From Octadecabacter algicola (lineage in GTDB: Bacteria; Pseudomonadota; Alphaproteobacteria; Rhodobacterales; Rhodobacteraceae), in assembly GCF_021532625.1 (NCBI RefSeq), contig NZ_JAKGAR010000003.1, positions 434,001 through 498,000 of the forward strand: DNA of 64,000 nt. Reading direction: 5' to 3'. The stretch's first letter is position 1. Every line of letters starts with the position of its first letter. Below, piece after piece: positions 51,540 through 60,422 of this stretch. The notes beneath the pieces were generated by a model. It was given only the letters and a program-made list of their open reading frames with translations. It was not told where the DNA came from and ran no database searches. The position numbers and the translations under genes are program-made.

Positions 51540-52049
51540 ATGGCCGAAGAAAACACAGTTCCAAACGGCGCAGCAGAAGCTGCACCACAAATCAAACAGC
51601 GTATCCTTGCCCAGTTTGTTCGCGACCTTTCATTTGAAAACATCATGGCGCAAAAAGGCGTTGATGGTGAAGTGAAGCCTGAAATCAAAGTTGAGGTGAA
51701 CCTTGATGCGCGTAAACGCGGTGCTGATAATCAGTACGAGATCATCACAAAGCTGAAGGTCACATCCACCAATGCTGGATCCGACAAGTCATTGTTCCTG
51801 CTTGAGCTGGAATACTCCGGCATCTTCGAAATCGAAGGCGTACCAGAGCAGCAAATGCACCCTTACCTTATGATCGAATGCCCACGCATGACGTTCCCGT
51901 TCATCCGTCGCATCGTTAGCGATGTGACACGTGATGGCGGTTTCCCACCACTGAACTTGGAACAGATTGATTTCGTAGCGATCTACCGCCAGCAGCTTGC
52001 GCTACGTGCGCAACAGCAAGCTGAGCAGCAGAAGACAGCTGACGCTTAA
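51540..52049 (+). CDS. secB: Protein-export chaperone SecB
   Basis: A 169-residue SecB, which keeps preproteins unfolded and delivers them to SecA. The family start region [14 protein letters not shown] and [40 protein letters not shown] and the [20 protein letters not shown] segments are all present. The ribosome site GGAGAG lies before the ATG. It overlaps the convergent dnaQ stop by four bases (TTAA), and a terminator-like hairpin lies inside the dnaQ end. Confidence 0.96.
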   Translation: MAEENTVPNGAAEAAPQIKQRILAQFVRDLSFENIMAQKGVDGEVKPEIKVEVNLDARKRGADNQYEIITKLKVTSTNAGSDKSLFLLELEYSGIFEIEGVPEQQMHPYLMIECPRMTFPFIRRIVSDVTRDGGFPPLNLEQIDFVAIYRQQLALRAQQQAEQQKTADA

Positions 52050-52774
52050 ATCTTCTTCCAAAGGGCATCTTCGCCCAGTTTTTCAATGAATGCGGCGTGG
52101 GCTTCGGCTTCCGCCGCATTTATTTTTGGTGCTAGTGGTGTCTGGCGTGGGCTAGGACGCCAATTGCTGGACGCTGTTGTCTTCGTCTTGGTTGTATCCT
52201 GCGAAGTTGGCACCAAGTCTGGCTGCCTCCCGCCGATAAGCTCCAGATAAACTTCGGCCAAAATCTCACTATCGAGCAGCGCGCCGTGCAGAGCTCGGTT
52301 CGAGTTATCGATACCAAAACGACGACAAAGCGCATCCAAAGACGCTGGCGAACCCGGATACTTTTTCCGTGCTATCGCAAGCGTATCCAACGACTGATCC
52401 ATTGGCAGTGGCGGGCGATTAAGCCATCCGAGTTCTGCATTCAGGAATTTCATATCGAATGCCGCATTGTGGATGACCAATATCGAATCGCCAATGAAAT
52501 CAAGAAACGCCTGAGCAACGTCAGCGAAGACAGGTTTGTCTTTCAGGATGACTTGCCCCGGTTTTGGGTCTTGCGGAGGGCTAAGAAGATCAGGTCCGAT
52601 ACCGTGAATTTCGAACGCGCCAGCAGGCATGTCACGTTTTGGGTTAATGTACTGGTGGTACGTGCGACCAGTTGGCATGTGATTGAAAAGTTCGACCGCG
52701 CCAATTTCAACAAGCCGATCACCTTCCCCCGGATCAAACCCTGTGGTTTCGGTATCGAGAACAATCTCACGCAT
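52046..52774 (-). CDS. dnaQ: DNA polymerase III subunit epsilon DnaQ
   Basis: A 242-residue proofreading 3'-5' exonuclease. The DEDDh set is visible: [20 protein letters not shown] (ExoI, D and E near 6-10), [18 protein letters not shown] (ExoII near 97-114), and [16 protein letters not shown] (ExoIII with H and D near 158-163). The C-terminus binds the alpha subunit. The ATG at 52774 has AGGAA upstream; the open frame to 52849 lies inside coaE. It overlaps coaE by eight bases and secB, convergent, by four. Confidence 0.95.
   Translation of the reverse strand: MREIVLDTETTGFDPGEGDRLVEIGAVELFNHMPTGRTYHQYINPKRDMPAGAFEIHGIGPDLLSPPQDPKPGQVILKDKPVFADVAQAFLDFIGDSILVIHNAAFDMKFLNAELGWLNRPPLPMDQSLDTLAIARKKYPGSPASLDALCRRFGIDNSNRALHGALLDSEILAEVYLELIGGRQPDLVPTSQDTTKTKTTASSNWRPSPRQTPLAPKINAAEAEAHAAFIEKLGEDALWKKI
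52063..52083 (+). terminator. Terminator of secB inside the dnaQ 3' end
   Basis: GGGC and GCCC (52063-52066 and 52073-52076) pair with a six-base loop and a T-tract (52079-52083) follows, 13 bases after the secB stop. It lies within dnaQ coding sequence, which is read in the opposite direction. Confidence 0.42.
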
Positions 52775-53360
52775 GTGCCAATTCCTGTTTAATCTCAGCA
52801 AGGATATCTTTGACCGATTGGCGCGCCGCGTCCATGGACAAGGTTTCAATGACCCACTTCGCGCGTTCGCGCTTTTGACTGTCGGGCAACTGACGGGACA
52901 GTATCAATTGAAAGTCCTTCTCGGTCATCTCACCCCTATCAAGAACGCGCTGCCTTTGAATGTCAGCGGGTGCAGTCACAACGACGACAGCATCACACTC
53001 AGCGTCGGTTCCGGTTTCAAAAAGCAGTGGAATATCTAACAGGACTATCTCGTTTTTAGGGTTTTTCAGAAAAGCTGCTCGGTTCTCAGCCACGAGAGGA
53101 TGAACAAGGGATTGGATGTGATCAAGAATTTTTGGATCCGCTGCGATTAATTCCCGAAGTTTGTCTCTGGAAACAGCGCCAGCCTCCATGGCCTCAGGAT
53201 AGTGGCACCGAACCAAATCGGCCGCCGCACCGCCTTTACGGTACAATCCACGTACCACAGCATCAGCATCCCAAACCGGTACGCCCATGTCCGAAAACAT
53301 CTGAGCTGTCGTAGATTTACCCATCCCAATAGACCCAGTAAGTCCAACAACGAAGGTCAT
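52767..53360 (-). CDS. coaE: Dephospho-CoA kinase CoaE
   Basis: A 197-residue P-loop kinase that completes coenzyme A by phosphorylating dephospho-CoA. Walker A is [12 protein letters not shown] (about 6-17), followed by [19 protein letters not shown] and the [20 protein letters not shown] segment (about 106-125). The ATG at 53360 overlaps the aroE stop by four bases; the open frame to 53414 lies inside aroE. It is one of the maf-aroE-coaE-dnaQ set, all in overlapping frames. Confidence 0.96.
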   Translation of the reverse strand: MTFVVGLTGSIGMGKSTTAQMFSDMGVPVWDADAVVRGLYRKGGAAADLVRCHYPEAMEAGAVSRDKLRELIAADPKILDHIQSLVHPLVAENRAAFLKNPKNEIVLLDIPLLFETGTDAECDAVVVVTAPADIQRQRVLDRGEMTEKDFQLILSRQLPDSQKRERAKWVIETLSMDAARQSVKDILAEIKQELAHA

Positions 53361-54190
53361 GATAAAATTGCCGCTCGCGTATTCACATCTACTTCTGGGC
53401 GCACACCAAACCAACGTTCAAATCCGGGCACGGCTTGATGAAGCAGCATACCCAAGCCATCGACGACGACGCAGCCTGCAGCTTCCGCTTCTTGAAGAAG
53501 GTGCGTTTTCAACGGCGCATAAACCAGATCGGTCACAACTGTACCGCGCCGCAGCCCATCGAGTGGAACACGTAGTTCGGGTTTGCCCTGCATGCCCAGT
53601 GATGTCGTGTTGATCACTGTGGCAGCATTCTCAAGCATATTACCGGCTTGCACCCAATCAACGACGGTTACTTTAGAACCAAACGAGGATTTCAGTGCTT
53701 CGGCGTTCGGGCGTGTCCGATTGCTCAAAAGAATCTCTTGAACGCCCACTTCAATCAAGGACGCAATTACAGCACGTGCTGCACCACCAGCGCCGAGAAC
53801 AGCTGCTGGCCCTATCGAAGGAGCCCAACCTGGTGCACCTTGTTTAAGATTGGCAATGAACCCGTAGCCGTCAGTGTTATCCGCGTGGATTTTCCCATCT
53901 TTGCGGAAAATAAGAGTATTTGCGGCACCGATCAGAGTTGCACGGTCTGTCGCAAGATCGGCTAATTCCAATGCAGCGAGTTTATGCGGGGCTGTTACGT
54001 TACAGCCAACAAATCCCATTTTTGGCATTGTTCTGACAACAGATTGAAAATCTGCTTCAGAGACGTCGATGGGAACGTAATGTCCGGCTCGATCATAGGT
54101 TTTCAACCAATGACGAAACAGCTTGGGTGATTTCGATTGCACAATCGGGTGGCCAAGGACAGCAGCAAGAGGGATGTTTTGGTCAGTCAT
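53357..54190 (-). CDS. aroE: Shikimate dehydrogenase AroE
   Basis: A 277-residue NADP-dependent shikimate dehydrogenase of aromatic amino-acid synthesis. The shikimate-binding N-terminus is AAVLGHPIVQSKSPKLFRHW, with the catalytic lysine/aspartate pair in GCNVTAPHKLAAL (about 58-70) and NTLIFRKDGKIHADNTDGYG (D near 109). The NADP Rossmann motif is VLGAGGAARAVIASL near 135. It overlaps maf and coaE by four bases each. Confidence 0.96.
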   Translation of the reverse strand: MTDQNIPLAAVLGHPIVQSKSPKLFRHWLKTYDRAGHYVPIDVSEADFQSVVRTMPKMGFVGCNVTAPHKLAALELADLATDRATLIGAANTLIFRKDGKIHADNTDGYGFIANLKQGAPGWAPSIGPAAVLGAGGAARAVIASLIEVGVQEILLSNRTRPNAEALKSSFGSKVTVVDWVQAGNMLENAATVINTTSLGMQGKPELRVPLDGLRRGTVVTDLVYAPLKTHLLQEAEAAGCVVVDGLGMLLHQAVPGFERWFGVRPEVDVNTRAAILS

Positions 54191-54786
54191 TGGGGCAGTG
54201 TTCCGCGTAAAACGAGATAAGATAGGAGTTCCAAAAGGGGCAGTCCCTGAATCGTGAAGGTATCGCCTTGTATCATACGAAACAGGCGAATGCCCTCTTC
54301 TTCTATCTTATAACCGCCAACAGACGTTTGGATGCTGTCCCAGTTGCGTGTCAGGTAATCCTCTAAATAGGTTTGGGAAAAATCTCGCATAGCCAAACGT
54401 GCAACGCCAACATGTCGCCATACCGGTTTTTGACCATCATAAATGACGGCAGCGGAAAGAAGTTGGTGGGTTTCATTCCGCAGCTCGGTCAGTTGAGCGA
54501 GAGCTTCGGCTTGGCTTTTTGGCTTGGACAAAACCTTACCCTTGAAGGAAAGAACCTGATCACATCCCAGAACCAAACCCTCTTGCCCTTTATCGGCAAT
54601 CTTACGAGCCTTCATCTCAGCAAGTGTATCCGCGATATCACGTGGAGGCGCATCTTCAGCTTCTAATGCGGCTTTAATCGAATCTTCATCGATTCGCGCT
54701 GGTATGATGTCATAGTCGACACCTGCATTTCGCAATAATCGGGCTCGAATTTCCGATGTTGAAGCCAAGATAATGCGGTCAGACAT
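54187..54786 (-). CDS. maf: Maf-like nucleotide pyrophosphatase
   Basis: A 199-residue Maf/HAM1-like protein that hydrolyses non-canonical nucleoside triphosphates (dTTP/UTP or modified forms in studied members). The start IILASTSEIRARLLRNAGVD and the VLGCDQVLSFKGKVLSKPKS patch (about 68-87) are diagnostic, with the acidic QTSVGGYKIEEEGIRLF near 155. The ATG at 54786 borders the putative origin and its start overlaps a DnaA-box-like sequence. It leads maf-aroE-coaE-dnaQ, divergent from rho. Confidence 0.9.
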   Translation of the reverse strand: MSDRIILASTSEIRARLLRNAGVDYDIIPARIDEDSIKAALEAEDAPPRDIADTLAEMKARKIADKGQEGLVLGCDQVLSFKGKVLSKPKSQAEALAQLTELRNETHQLLSAAVIYDGQKPVWRHVGVARLAMRDFSQTYLEDYLTRNWDSIQTSVGGYKIEEEGIRLFRMIQGDTFTIQGLPLLELLSYLVLRGTLPQ

Positions 54787-55302
54787 GTGGATATCCCCGT
54801 GAATGAATACGTGCACACGTCATGGGATGATTTCCGAGTAAGAGCAACACCTGCCCTTCCAGACAAAAGTTATGCAGCCTGTCCCTACAGCCAGATTGTT
54901 TATCCATAAGGGATAAGGAAGAATCGCACTTGTGGATGAAGTTGTGTTGGACTCAGGATTCAAAATTTCTCAATAGCCAGAACAGTAATATAAATGTTTA
55001 TTATCAATAATTTAAGTGTCACTTTCTAGTTTTGAAAGTAGCACTTTTTACCTGAAAACCGTGGACAACTATGTGGATGACTGCAGTTTTCTGAGTTGTC
55101 CCCAGTACTACTGCTACTATCATCTATTTTAAGAATCTTTCTTAAGAGTAAGTGAAACGAGCGTTACACCCAGCCTCATCAAGCCGAACAGCGGATTTGA
55201 CAGAGAGGCTGAGAAAGCTTAGCAACGGTTCAACCTTCATTCGAAGAGTGTTTTTCCAAGCCAATATTAAAAAGACCATGATAGTGGTCGGAGACTTAGT
55301 TT
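54787..55302. other. Putative chromosomal replication origin (oriC)
   Basis: A 516-base gap without an open frame between divergent maf and rho, clearly AT-rich, especially 54961-55060. DnaA-box-like nonamers with one mismatch or less to TTATNCACA relatives: TGTGGATAT (54786-54794), TTATCCATA (54900-54908), TGTGGATGA (54931-54939 and 55072-55080); weaker ones are CGTGGACAA (55060-55068) and TTGTCCCCA (55096-55104). Three GANTC sites (54921, 54957, 55133) could be CcrM methylation sites. A seven-base inverted repeat TTAAGAA/TTCTTAA lies at 55129-55145. Rho, mnmE, mnmG and parAB next door are the usual origin neighbours in this group. Function is inferred, not shown. Confidence 0.6.
55274..55289 (+). 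promoter_or_regulatory. Hairpin before the rho ribosome site
   Basis: GACCA and TGGTC pair around a six-base loop, immediately before the GGAGA ribosome site at 55290-55294 and the ATG at 55303. It could modulate translation of rho, which is autoregulated in other bacteria. No further structure is supported. Confidence 0.3.
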
Positions 55303-56601
55303 ATGTCAGATGACGTCATATCTGAAACAGTGGTTACTGACCGCTTGAATCTCGCTGATCTCAAAGCGCAGAGCCCAAAAAACTTGCTGGCTTTGGCTGA
55401 AGAGCTGGAAATCGAAAACGCGTCGACCATGCGCAAGGGCGACATGATGTTTTCGATCCTCAAAGAGAGAGCTGAGGATGACTGGGTTATCGGCGGTGAC
55501 GGTGTCTTGGAAGTGGTTCAAGACGGGTTCGGATTCTTAAGATCTCCGGAAGCAAACTATTTACCCGGCCCAGACGATATTTACGTTTCTCCTGATATGA
55601 TCCGTTTGCATGCCCTGCGTACAGGCGACACGGTTGAGGGCGTAATAAAGGCTCCATTGGATACTGAACGTTATTTTGCGTTGACTAAGGTTGAGAAGAT
55701 CAACTTTGAAGATCCAGAGCGGGCTCGCCATAAAGTCGCTTTTGAAAATCTGACACCTCTCTATCCAGATGAACGTCTGCAGATGGAAACAGCAGATCCT
55801 ACGACCAAAGATCGTTCTGCGAGAATTATCGATTTGGTTGCGCCGATTGGTAAAGGTCAGCGGTCTTTGATCGTTGCGCCGCCTCGGACTGGTAAGACGG
55901 TTCTTTTGCAAAATATTGCGCATTCGATCGCGGCAAATCACCCAGAATGCTATTTGATTGTTCTGCTTATTGATGAACGCCCCGAAGAAGTTACGGACAT
56001 GCAGCGTTCGGTTAAGGGTGAAGTTGTTTCTTCTACCTTTGATGAACCCGCGTCCCGTCACGTTGCTGTGTCCGAGATGGTGATCGAGAAAGCAAAACGC
56101 TTGGTAGAACATAAGCGGGACGTTGTTATCTTGCTGGACTCAATCACGCGCCTTGGTCGCGCCTTTAACACGACAGTTCCCTCGTCTGGTAAGGTTCTGA
56201 CAGGTGGTGTTGATGCTAACGCTTTACAACGTCCTAAGCGCTTCTTTGGTGCTGCGCGAAATATTGAAGAAGGTGGATCGCTTACTATTATTGCGACTGC
56301 ATTGATCGATACAGGTAGCCGGATGGACGAAGTGATCTTTGAAGAATTCAAAGGGACCGGTAACTCCGAAATCGTATTAGATCGTAAGATTGCCGATAAA
56401 CGTGTCTTCCCAGCGATGGATATTTTGAAATCTGGTACGCGGAAAGAAGACCTTTTGGTCGACAAAATTGATCTGCAAAAGACTTACGTGCTGCGCCGGA
56501 TTCTAAACCCGATGGGAACAACTGACGCTATCGAGTTCCTGATTTCGAAGTTGAAACAAACTAAGACAAATTCGGACTTCTTTGACTCTATGAACACGTA
56601 A
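55303..56601 (+). CDS. rho: Transcription termination factor Rho
   Basis: A 432-residue Rho helicase. The N-terminal helix domain ([20 protein letters not shown]) is followed by the RNA-binding cold-shock-like domain ([20 protein letters not shown], about 67-86). Walker A is [13 protein letters not shown] near 190, with the P-loop proper at [24 protein letters not shown], the Q-loop FDEPASRH, and the R-loop [14 protein letters not shown] follow. The hexamer loads on rut sites and ends transcripts. The ATG has GGAGA nine bases upstream. mnmE follows after a 27-base gap that holds a perfect palindrome. Confidence 0.97.
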   Translation: MSDDVISETVVTDRLNLADLKAQSPKNLLALAEELEIENASTMRKGDMMFSILKERAEDDWVIGGDGVLEVVQDGFGFLRSPEANYLPGPDDIYVSPDMIRLHALRTGDTVEGVIKAPLDTERYFALTKVEKINFEDPERARHKVAFENLTPLYPDERLQMETADPTTKDRSARIIDLVAPIGKGQRSLIVAPPRTGKTVLLQNIAHSIAANHPECYLIVLLIDERPEEVTDMQRSVKGEVVSSTFDEPASRHVAVSEMVIEKAKRLVEHKRDVVILLDSITRLGRAFNTTVPSSGKVLTGGVDANALQRPKRFFGAARNIEEGGSLTIIATALIDTGSRMDEVIFEEFKGTGNSEIVLDRKIADKRVFPAMDILKSGTRKEDLLVDKIDLQKTYVLRRILNPMGTTDAIEFLISKLKQTKTNSDFFDSMNT

Positions 56602-56604
56602 CTT

Positions 56605-56620
56605 ATTGTTTATAAACAAT
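56605..56620. promoter_or_regulatory. Perfect 16-base palindrome between rho and mnmE
   Basis: ATTGTTTATAAACAAT is its own reverse complement. It sits three bases after the rho stop and eight before the mnmE start, too tight and too AT-rich for a usual terminator. It could be a binding site for a dimeric regulator or an mRNA hairpin (loopless, six-base stem) between the two genes. Confidence 0.4.
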
Positions 56621-56628
56621 GGGTTAAT

Positions 56629-57921
56629 ATGATGGATACGATTTTCGCACTTGCATCAGCAGCCGGTAAAGCTGGCGTTTCAATCATTCGCGTGTCTGGC
56701 CCAGATGCACTAACGGGTTGTGCAAAGATGGGTGCGACGTTGGGTACCCATGATAGAAAACTTGTTAAATTAGTCGCGGCAGATGGCGTCCTAATTGATC
56801 AGGCTTTTGCCATTAGCTTTGCAAAAGGGCGCAGCTTTACAGGTGAGCAGGTTGTAGAACTGCAAACACATGGTTCTCCGGCTATAGTTGCAGCCGTTTT
56901 GTCTCGCTTGTCTCAACTTGGAATGAGAGAGGCCGAAGCTGGCGAGTTTACACGGCGGGCCTTAGATAATGAGAAATTGGACCTTGCTCAAGTTGAAGGG
57001 TTAGCTGATCTGATTGATGCAGAGACTGAGAGCCAACGGCGTCAAGCGGTTCGTGTGTTCAATGGCGCATTGGGTGACCTCGCTGATGGATGGCGCAAAA
57101 AGCTGTTGCGAGCAGCGGCTTTACTGGAAGCGACAATTGATTTTGTCGATGAAGAGGTCCCTGTTGATGTTTATCCTGAGGTGAACGAGTTGGTCGACTC
57201 GGTTTCCAAAGAAGTACAGCACGAAGCATCTGGGGTGCGGGTTCGTGAAAGGGTCCGTGATGGATTCGAAGTTGCATTGGTTGGACCGCCAAACTCAGGA
57301 AAATCCACATTACTTAACCGATTGGCCGGTCGAGAGGCTGCAATAACGTCGAATATAGCCGGCACAACGCGTGATGTGATCGAAGTAAGAATGGATCTGG
57401 ATGGCTTGGCTTTAACAGTCTTGGATACGGCTGGATTACGTTCGTCGGATGATGAATTGGAAGAGATTGGAATTGCGCGTGGTCGGGAACGGGCTGCGGC
57501 AGCAGATGTACGAATCCATCTCCTTGAGACGAGCGATTCCGAACGGGTATCAGGGTCCGATGGTTTGGACATCTTTGTTTTATCTAAGGTAGATAGCTGC
57601 GCTGATGAGCCGTCTATCTTGGGCATTTCCGGTGTGACCGGACAAGGTGTCGATGAGCTACTAGAGCAGGTTTCGTTATATTTAGGTAACCTGATTGCGG
57701 GTGCCGGTGTCGCGACTCGTTCTCGTCATGAAAAAGCGCTGACAGCTGCTGCGGGTGCTCTTGTTGATGTTTCGAGGTCATTAGGAGCTGGTGATAAGCC
57801 AGTGGATTTGTTGGCTGAAGATCTTCGTGTCGCTATCCGTTCTTTGGATAGCCTCATTGGCCGGATTGATGTAGAAAACGTTCTAGGTGAGATTTTTTCA
57901 AGTTTCTGTATCGGAAAGTAA
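56629..57921 (+). CDS. mnmE: tRNA modification GTPase MnmE
   Basis: A 430-residue MnmE, which with MnmG adds the carboxymethylaminomethyl group at wobble uridine 34. The N-terminal domain begins TIFALASAAGKAGVSIIRVS and has the tetrahydrofolate-binding region; the G domain shows VALVGPPNSGKSTLLNRLAG (G1, near 217), IAGTTRDVIEV (G2/G3 switch), LDTAGLRSSDDELE and VLSKVDS. The C-terminal FCIGK motif, required for catalysis, is intact. Shorter than E. coli MnmE by about 25 residues, as in many alphaproteobacteria. mnmG follows after three bases. Confidence 0.96.
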   Translation: MMDTIFALASAAGKAGVSIIRVSGPDALTGCAKMGATLGTHDRKLVKLVAADGVLIDQAFAISFAKGRSFTGEQVVELQTHGSPAIVAAVLSRLSQLGMREAEAGEFTRRALDNEKLDLAQVEGLADLIDAETESQRRQAVRVFNGALGDLADGWRKKLLRAAALLEATIDFVDEEVPVDVYPEVNELVDSVSKEVQHEASGVRVRERVRDGFEVALVGPPNSGKSTLLNRLAGREAAITSNIAGTTRDVIEVRMDLDGLALTVLDTAGLRSSDDELEEIGIARGRERAAAADVRIHLLETSDSERVSGSDGLDIFVLSKVDSCADEPSILGISGVTGQGVDELLEQVSLYLGNLIAGAGVATRSRHEKALTAAAGALVDVSRSLGAGDKPVDLLAEDLRVAIRSLDSLIGRIDVENVLGEIFSSFCIGK

Positions 57922-57925
57922 GGAT

Positions 57926-57941
57926 TGTTTCACGTGAAACA
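57926..57941. other. parS centromere site 1
   Basis: A perfect TGTTTCACGTGAAACA, the canonical 16-base ParB-binding parS palindrome. It lies over the translation start of mnmG: its CAC GTG AAA CAC codons read HVKH. A second perfect copy is 1.9 kb away, and parA-parB lie 2.5 kb downstream, so this is the chromosomal segregation centre. Confidence 0.93.
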
Positions 57942-59805
57942 CTCGGATTTTGATGTAATTGTAGTTGGCGGTGGACATGCCGGAACAGAAGCTGCCCATG
58001 CTTCTGCCCGAATGGGTGTGCGAACTCTATTAATAACCATGCGCGCGAGCGATATTGGTGTTATGTCTTGTAATCCAGCGATCGGCGGATTGGGTAAGGG
58101 GCATCTAGTTAGAGAAATTGATGCTCTAGATGGTGTAATGGGTTGCGCGGCTGACCATGCTGGAATTCAGTTTCGGTTGCTTAACCGTAAAAAAGGCCCA
58201 GCTGTACAGGGACCTAGAACTCAGGCGGATCGCGCGCTTTATCGGCAATCTATGCAGGACTTAACCGCGAATCGGTCCAATCTGACCGTTTCGGAGAATG
58301 AAGTCGTAGATCTGTCGATCGATGCTGGTAGGATAGCTGGTGTTGTCCTTAAGGACGGGTCGGAGGTTAACGCACAAGCAGTTATTCTAACATCGGGCAC
58401 ATTCCTTCGTGGTGTAATTCATATTGGAGATGTTTCTAGTTCCGGTGGTCGGATGGGAGATAGGCCATCTATCGCATTGGCTGAAAGGCTTGCGGAGCTA
58501 GATTTACCTATGGGGCGCCTAAAGACTGGTACGCCTCCTCGTTTGAATGGACGAACAATTGATTGGTCTGAGCTAGAGGAACAAGGCGCAGACGAAAAAC
58601 CAGAGCTATTTTCTTTTTTACACAGAGGTCCGTTTGCGAAACAAATTTCCTGCGGCATCACCCACACGAACCCTCAAACCCATGATATAATTGAGAAGAA
58701 CCTATCTCGCTCTGCGATGTACGGTGGCCATATCGATGGGGTTGGACCGAGATACTGTCCGTCAATTGAGGACAAAATTGTCCGTTTCGCAGACAAGAGC
58801 TCACATCAGATATTTCTTGAGCCAGAGAGCCTTTCAGACGACGTAATTTATCCGAATGGTATCTCTACGTCTCTGCCGATTGACGTTCAGGAAGATTATG
58901 TTCGATCTATAAAAGGGCTTAAACAAGCTGAGATTCTCCAGCCTGGCTATGCGATTGAGTACGATTATGTAGATCCGCGTAGTCTGAGCTTGGCTTTGGA
59001 GCTTAAGAAGCTACCGGGACTTTATCTTGCCGGGCAGATCAATGGTACTACTGGTTATGAAGAAGCAGCTGCACAAGGGCTAGTGGCCGGACTGAATGCT
59101 GCGTCGGTTGTTCAAGAGAAAGCGGCGGTGCAGTTTGATAGGTCAACATCTTATATTGGGGTCATGGTCGATGATCTGACCGTTCGTGGAGTATCCGAAC
59201 CGTACAGAATGTTTACATCTCGTGCGGAATTCAGACTTTCCCTTCGTGCGGATAATGCTGATCAGCGTCTCACGGAATTCGGAAATACAGTCGGCTGCGT
59301 TGAAGCTGTCAGGTGGCAAGCCTTCAGTGAGAAGAAGGAATCGCTTTTGACATACAAAGAAATGCTGAAAGTCAGCTCGTTTTCGTCCCGTCAGCTAAAT
59401 GAAGCTGGCGTCAAGATCAGCGTTGATGGCCCCAAGCGTAGTTTGTACGAAGCACTAACTATTGCGGGTACAGAAGTTAAGCAGTTAGGTTTATTGGATA
59501 AATCTTTACTGAAAATACCAGAAGATTTGGCTGTTCAGCTGGAGAGAGATGCTCTTTATGCCCATTATATTGATCGTCAGCGTAATGACGTCGCGGCTTT
59601 GAACCGTGACAAAGAAAAAGTTATCCCGAACAACTTGGACTATGACGTCATAACCAGCCTTTCCAATGAATTGAAAGCCAAACTAAAGGCGGCGATGCCG
59701 GATAATATGGCACAAGCGGCTAGGATCGATGGGATTACGCCAGCGGCCTTGATGCTGGTTGCAGCTGAGGTCAAGCGTTTGGAAAAACTGGATAAGGCAT
59801 CATGA
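57934..59805 (+). CDS. mnmG: tRNA uridine-5-carboxymethylaminomethyl(34) synthesis protein MnmG
   Basis: A protein of about 623 residues, FAD-dependent partner of MnmE in wobble U34 modification. The FAD motif is [20 protein letters not shown] (about 9-28), followed by [21 protein letters not shown] and [11 protein letters not shown]. The later [13 protein letters not shown] and the [15 protein letters not shown]-like [17 protein letters not shown] segment are diagnostic. The start is uncertain because a parS site occupies it: GTG 57934 has AAGGA nine bases upstream, while TTG 57925 (giving MFHVKH) lies directly after that site. The stop overlaps rsmG by four bases. Confidence 0.95.
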   Translation: MKHSDFDVIVVGGGHAGTEAAHASARMGVRTLLITMRASDIGVMSCNPAIGGLGKGHLVREIDALDGVMGCAADHAGIQFRLLNRKKGPAVQGPRTQADRALYRQSMQDLTANRSNLTVSENEVVDLSIDAGRIAGVVLKDGSEVNAQAVILTSGTFLRGVIHIGDVSSSGGRMGDRPSIALAERLAELDLPMGRLKTGTPPRLNGRTIDWSELEEQGADEKPELFSFLHRGPFAKQISCGITHTNPQTHDIIEKNLSRSAMYGGHIDGVGPRYCPSIEDKIVRFADKSSHQIFLEPESLSDDVIYPNGISTSLPIDVQEDYVRSIKGLKQAEILQPGYAIEYDYVDPRSLSLALELKKLPGLYLAGQINGTTGYEEAAAQGLVAGLNAASVVQEKAAVQFDRSTSYIGVMVDDLTVRGVSEPYRMFTSRAEFRLSLRADNADQRLTEFGNTVGCVEAVRWQAFSEKKESLLTYKEMLKVSSFSSRQLNEAGVKISVDGPKRSLYEALTIAGTEVKQLGLLDKSLLKIPEDLAVQLERDALYAHYIDRQRNDVAALNRDKEKVIPNNLDYDVITSLSNELKAKLKAAMPDNMAQAARIDGITPAALMLVAAEVKRLEKLDKAS

Positions 59806-60422
59806 CACAGTCTGGCAGGGTAATTGCTGACCTCGATGTTTCACGTGAAACAATGGAGAAGCTAGACCATTTTTCTATGCTACTTGAAAAGTGGACTAAG
59901 TCCATCAATCTCATCGCACCGAATACGGTATCAGAGATCTGGACGCGTCACATCGCCGATAGCGCGCAAATCCTTCAATATGCTCCTCCCAGATGGCGCA
60001 ATTGGACTGACATGGGAAGCGGTGGGGGTCTGCCTGGGGTGGTAATTGCAATTTTGGACCCTGAAGATCGCCCAATGACACTCATCGAAAGCGATAAACG
60101 AAAATGCCTCTTTCTCAATACAGTACGTCGAGAGTTGTCACTAAATCTGAATGTGCTAAATGACAGGATTGAACAAGTTCAGATTGAGCATGCGTCAGTT
60201 CTAAGTTCGCGCGCCCTCGCGCCGCTTTCAGAATTGTTGTCTTTTGCCGAAAAACTCCTTGAACCCGATGGTATAGCCCTTTTTTCTAAGGGAGCGCGCT
60301 ATCAGGAAGAGCTAGACCTAGCACGACAAGGTTGGCATTTTGACGTGTCGGCTCATCAAAGCGAAACTAACGCAGATGCGAGAATTCTCGAAATTTCAAG
60401 GATACGCCCCAGTGAATCTTAG
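59802..60422 (+). CDS. rsmG: 16S rRNA (guanine(527)-N(7))-methyltransferase RsmG
   Basis: A 206-residue SAM-dependent methyltransferase that makes m7G527 in 16S rRNA. The SAM motif is [17 protein letters not shown] (about 67-83), followed by [19 protein letters not shown] and the [19 protein letters not shown] segment near 130-148. The N-terminus carries a parS site inside codons DVSRETM. The ATG overlaps mnmG by four bases and the stop overlaps the parA start, so mnmG-rsmG-parA-parB is one operon. Confidence 0.96.
   Translation: MTQSGRVIADLDVSRETMEKLDHFSMLLEKWTKSINLIAPNTVSEIWTRHIADSAQILQYAPPRWRNWTDMGSGGGLPGVVIAILDPEDRPMTLIESDKRKCLFLNTVRRELSLNLNVLNDRIEQVQIEHASVLSSRALAPLSELLSFAEKLLEPDGIALFSKGARYQEELDLARQGWHFDVSAHQSETNADARILEISRIRPSES
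59837..59852. other. parS centromere site 2
   Basis: A second perfect TGTTTCACGTGAAACA, inside the 5' coding part of rsmG where it encodes FSRET-type residues (DVSRETM). Perfect symmetry retained within an essential protein-coding stretch indicates selection for ParB binding. Confidence 0.93.
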
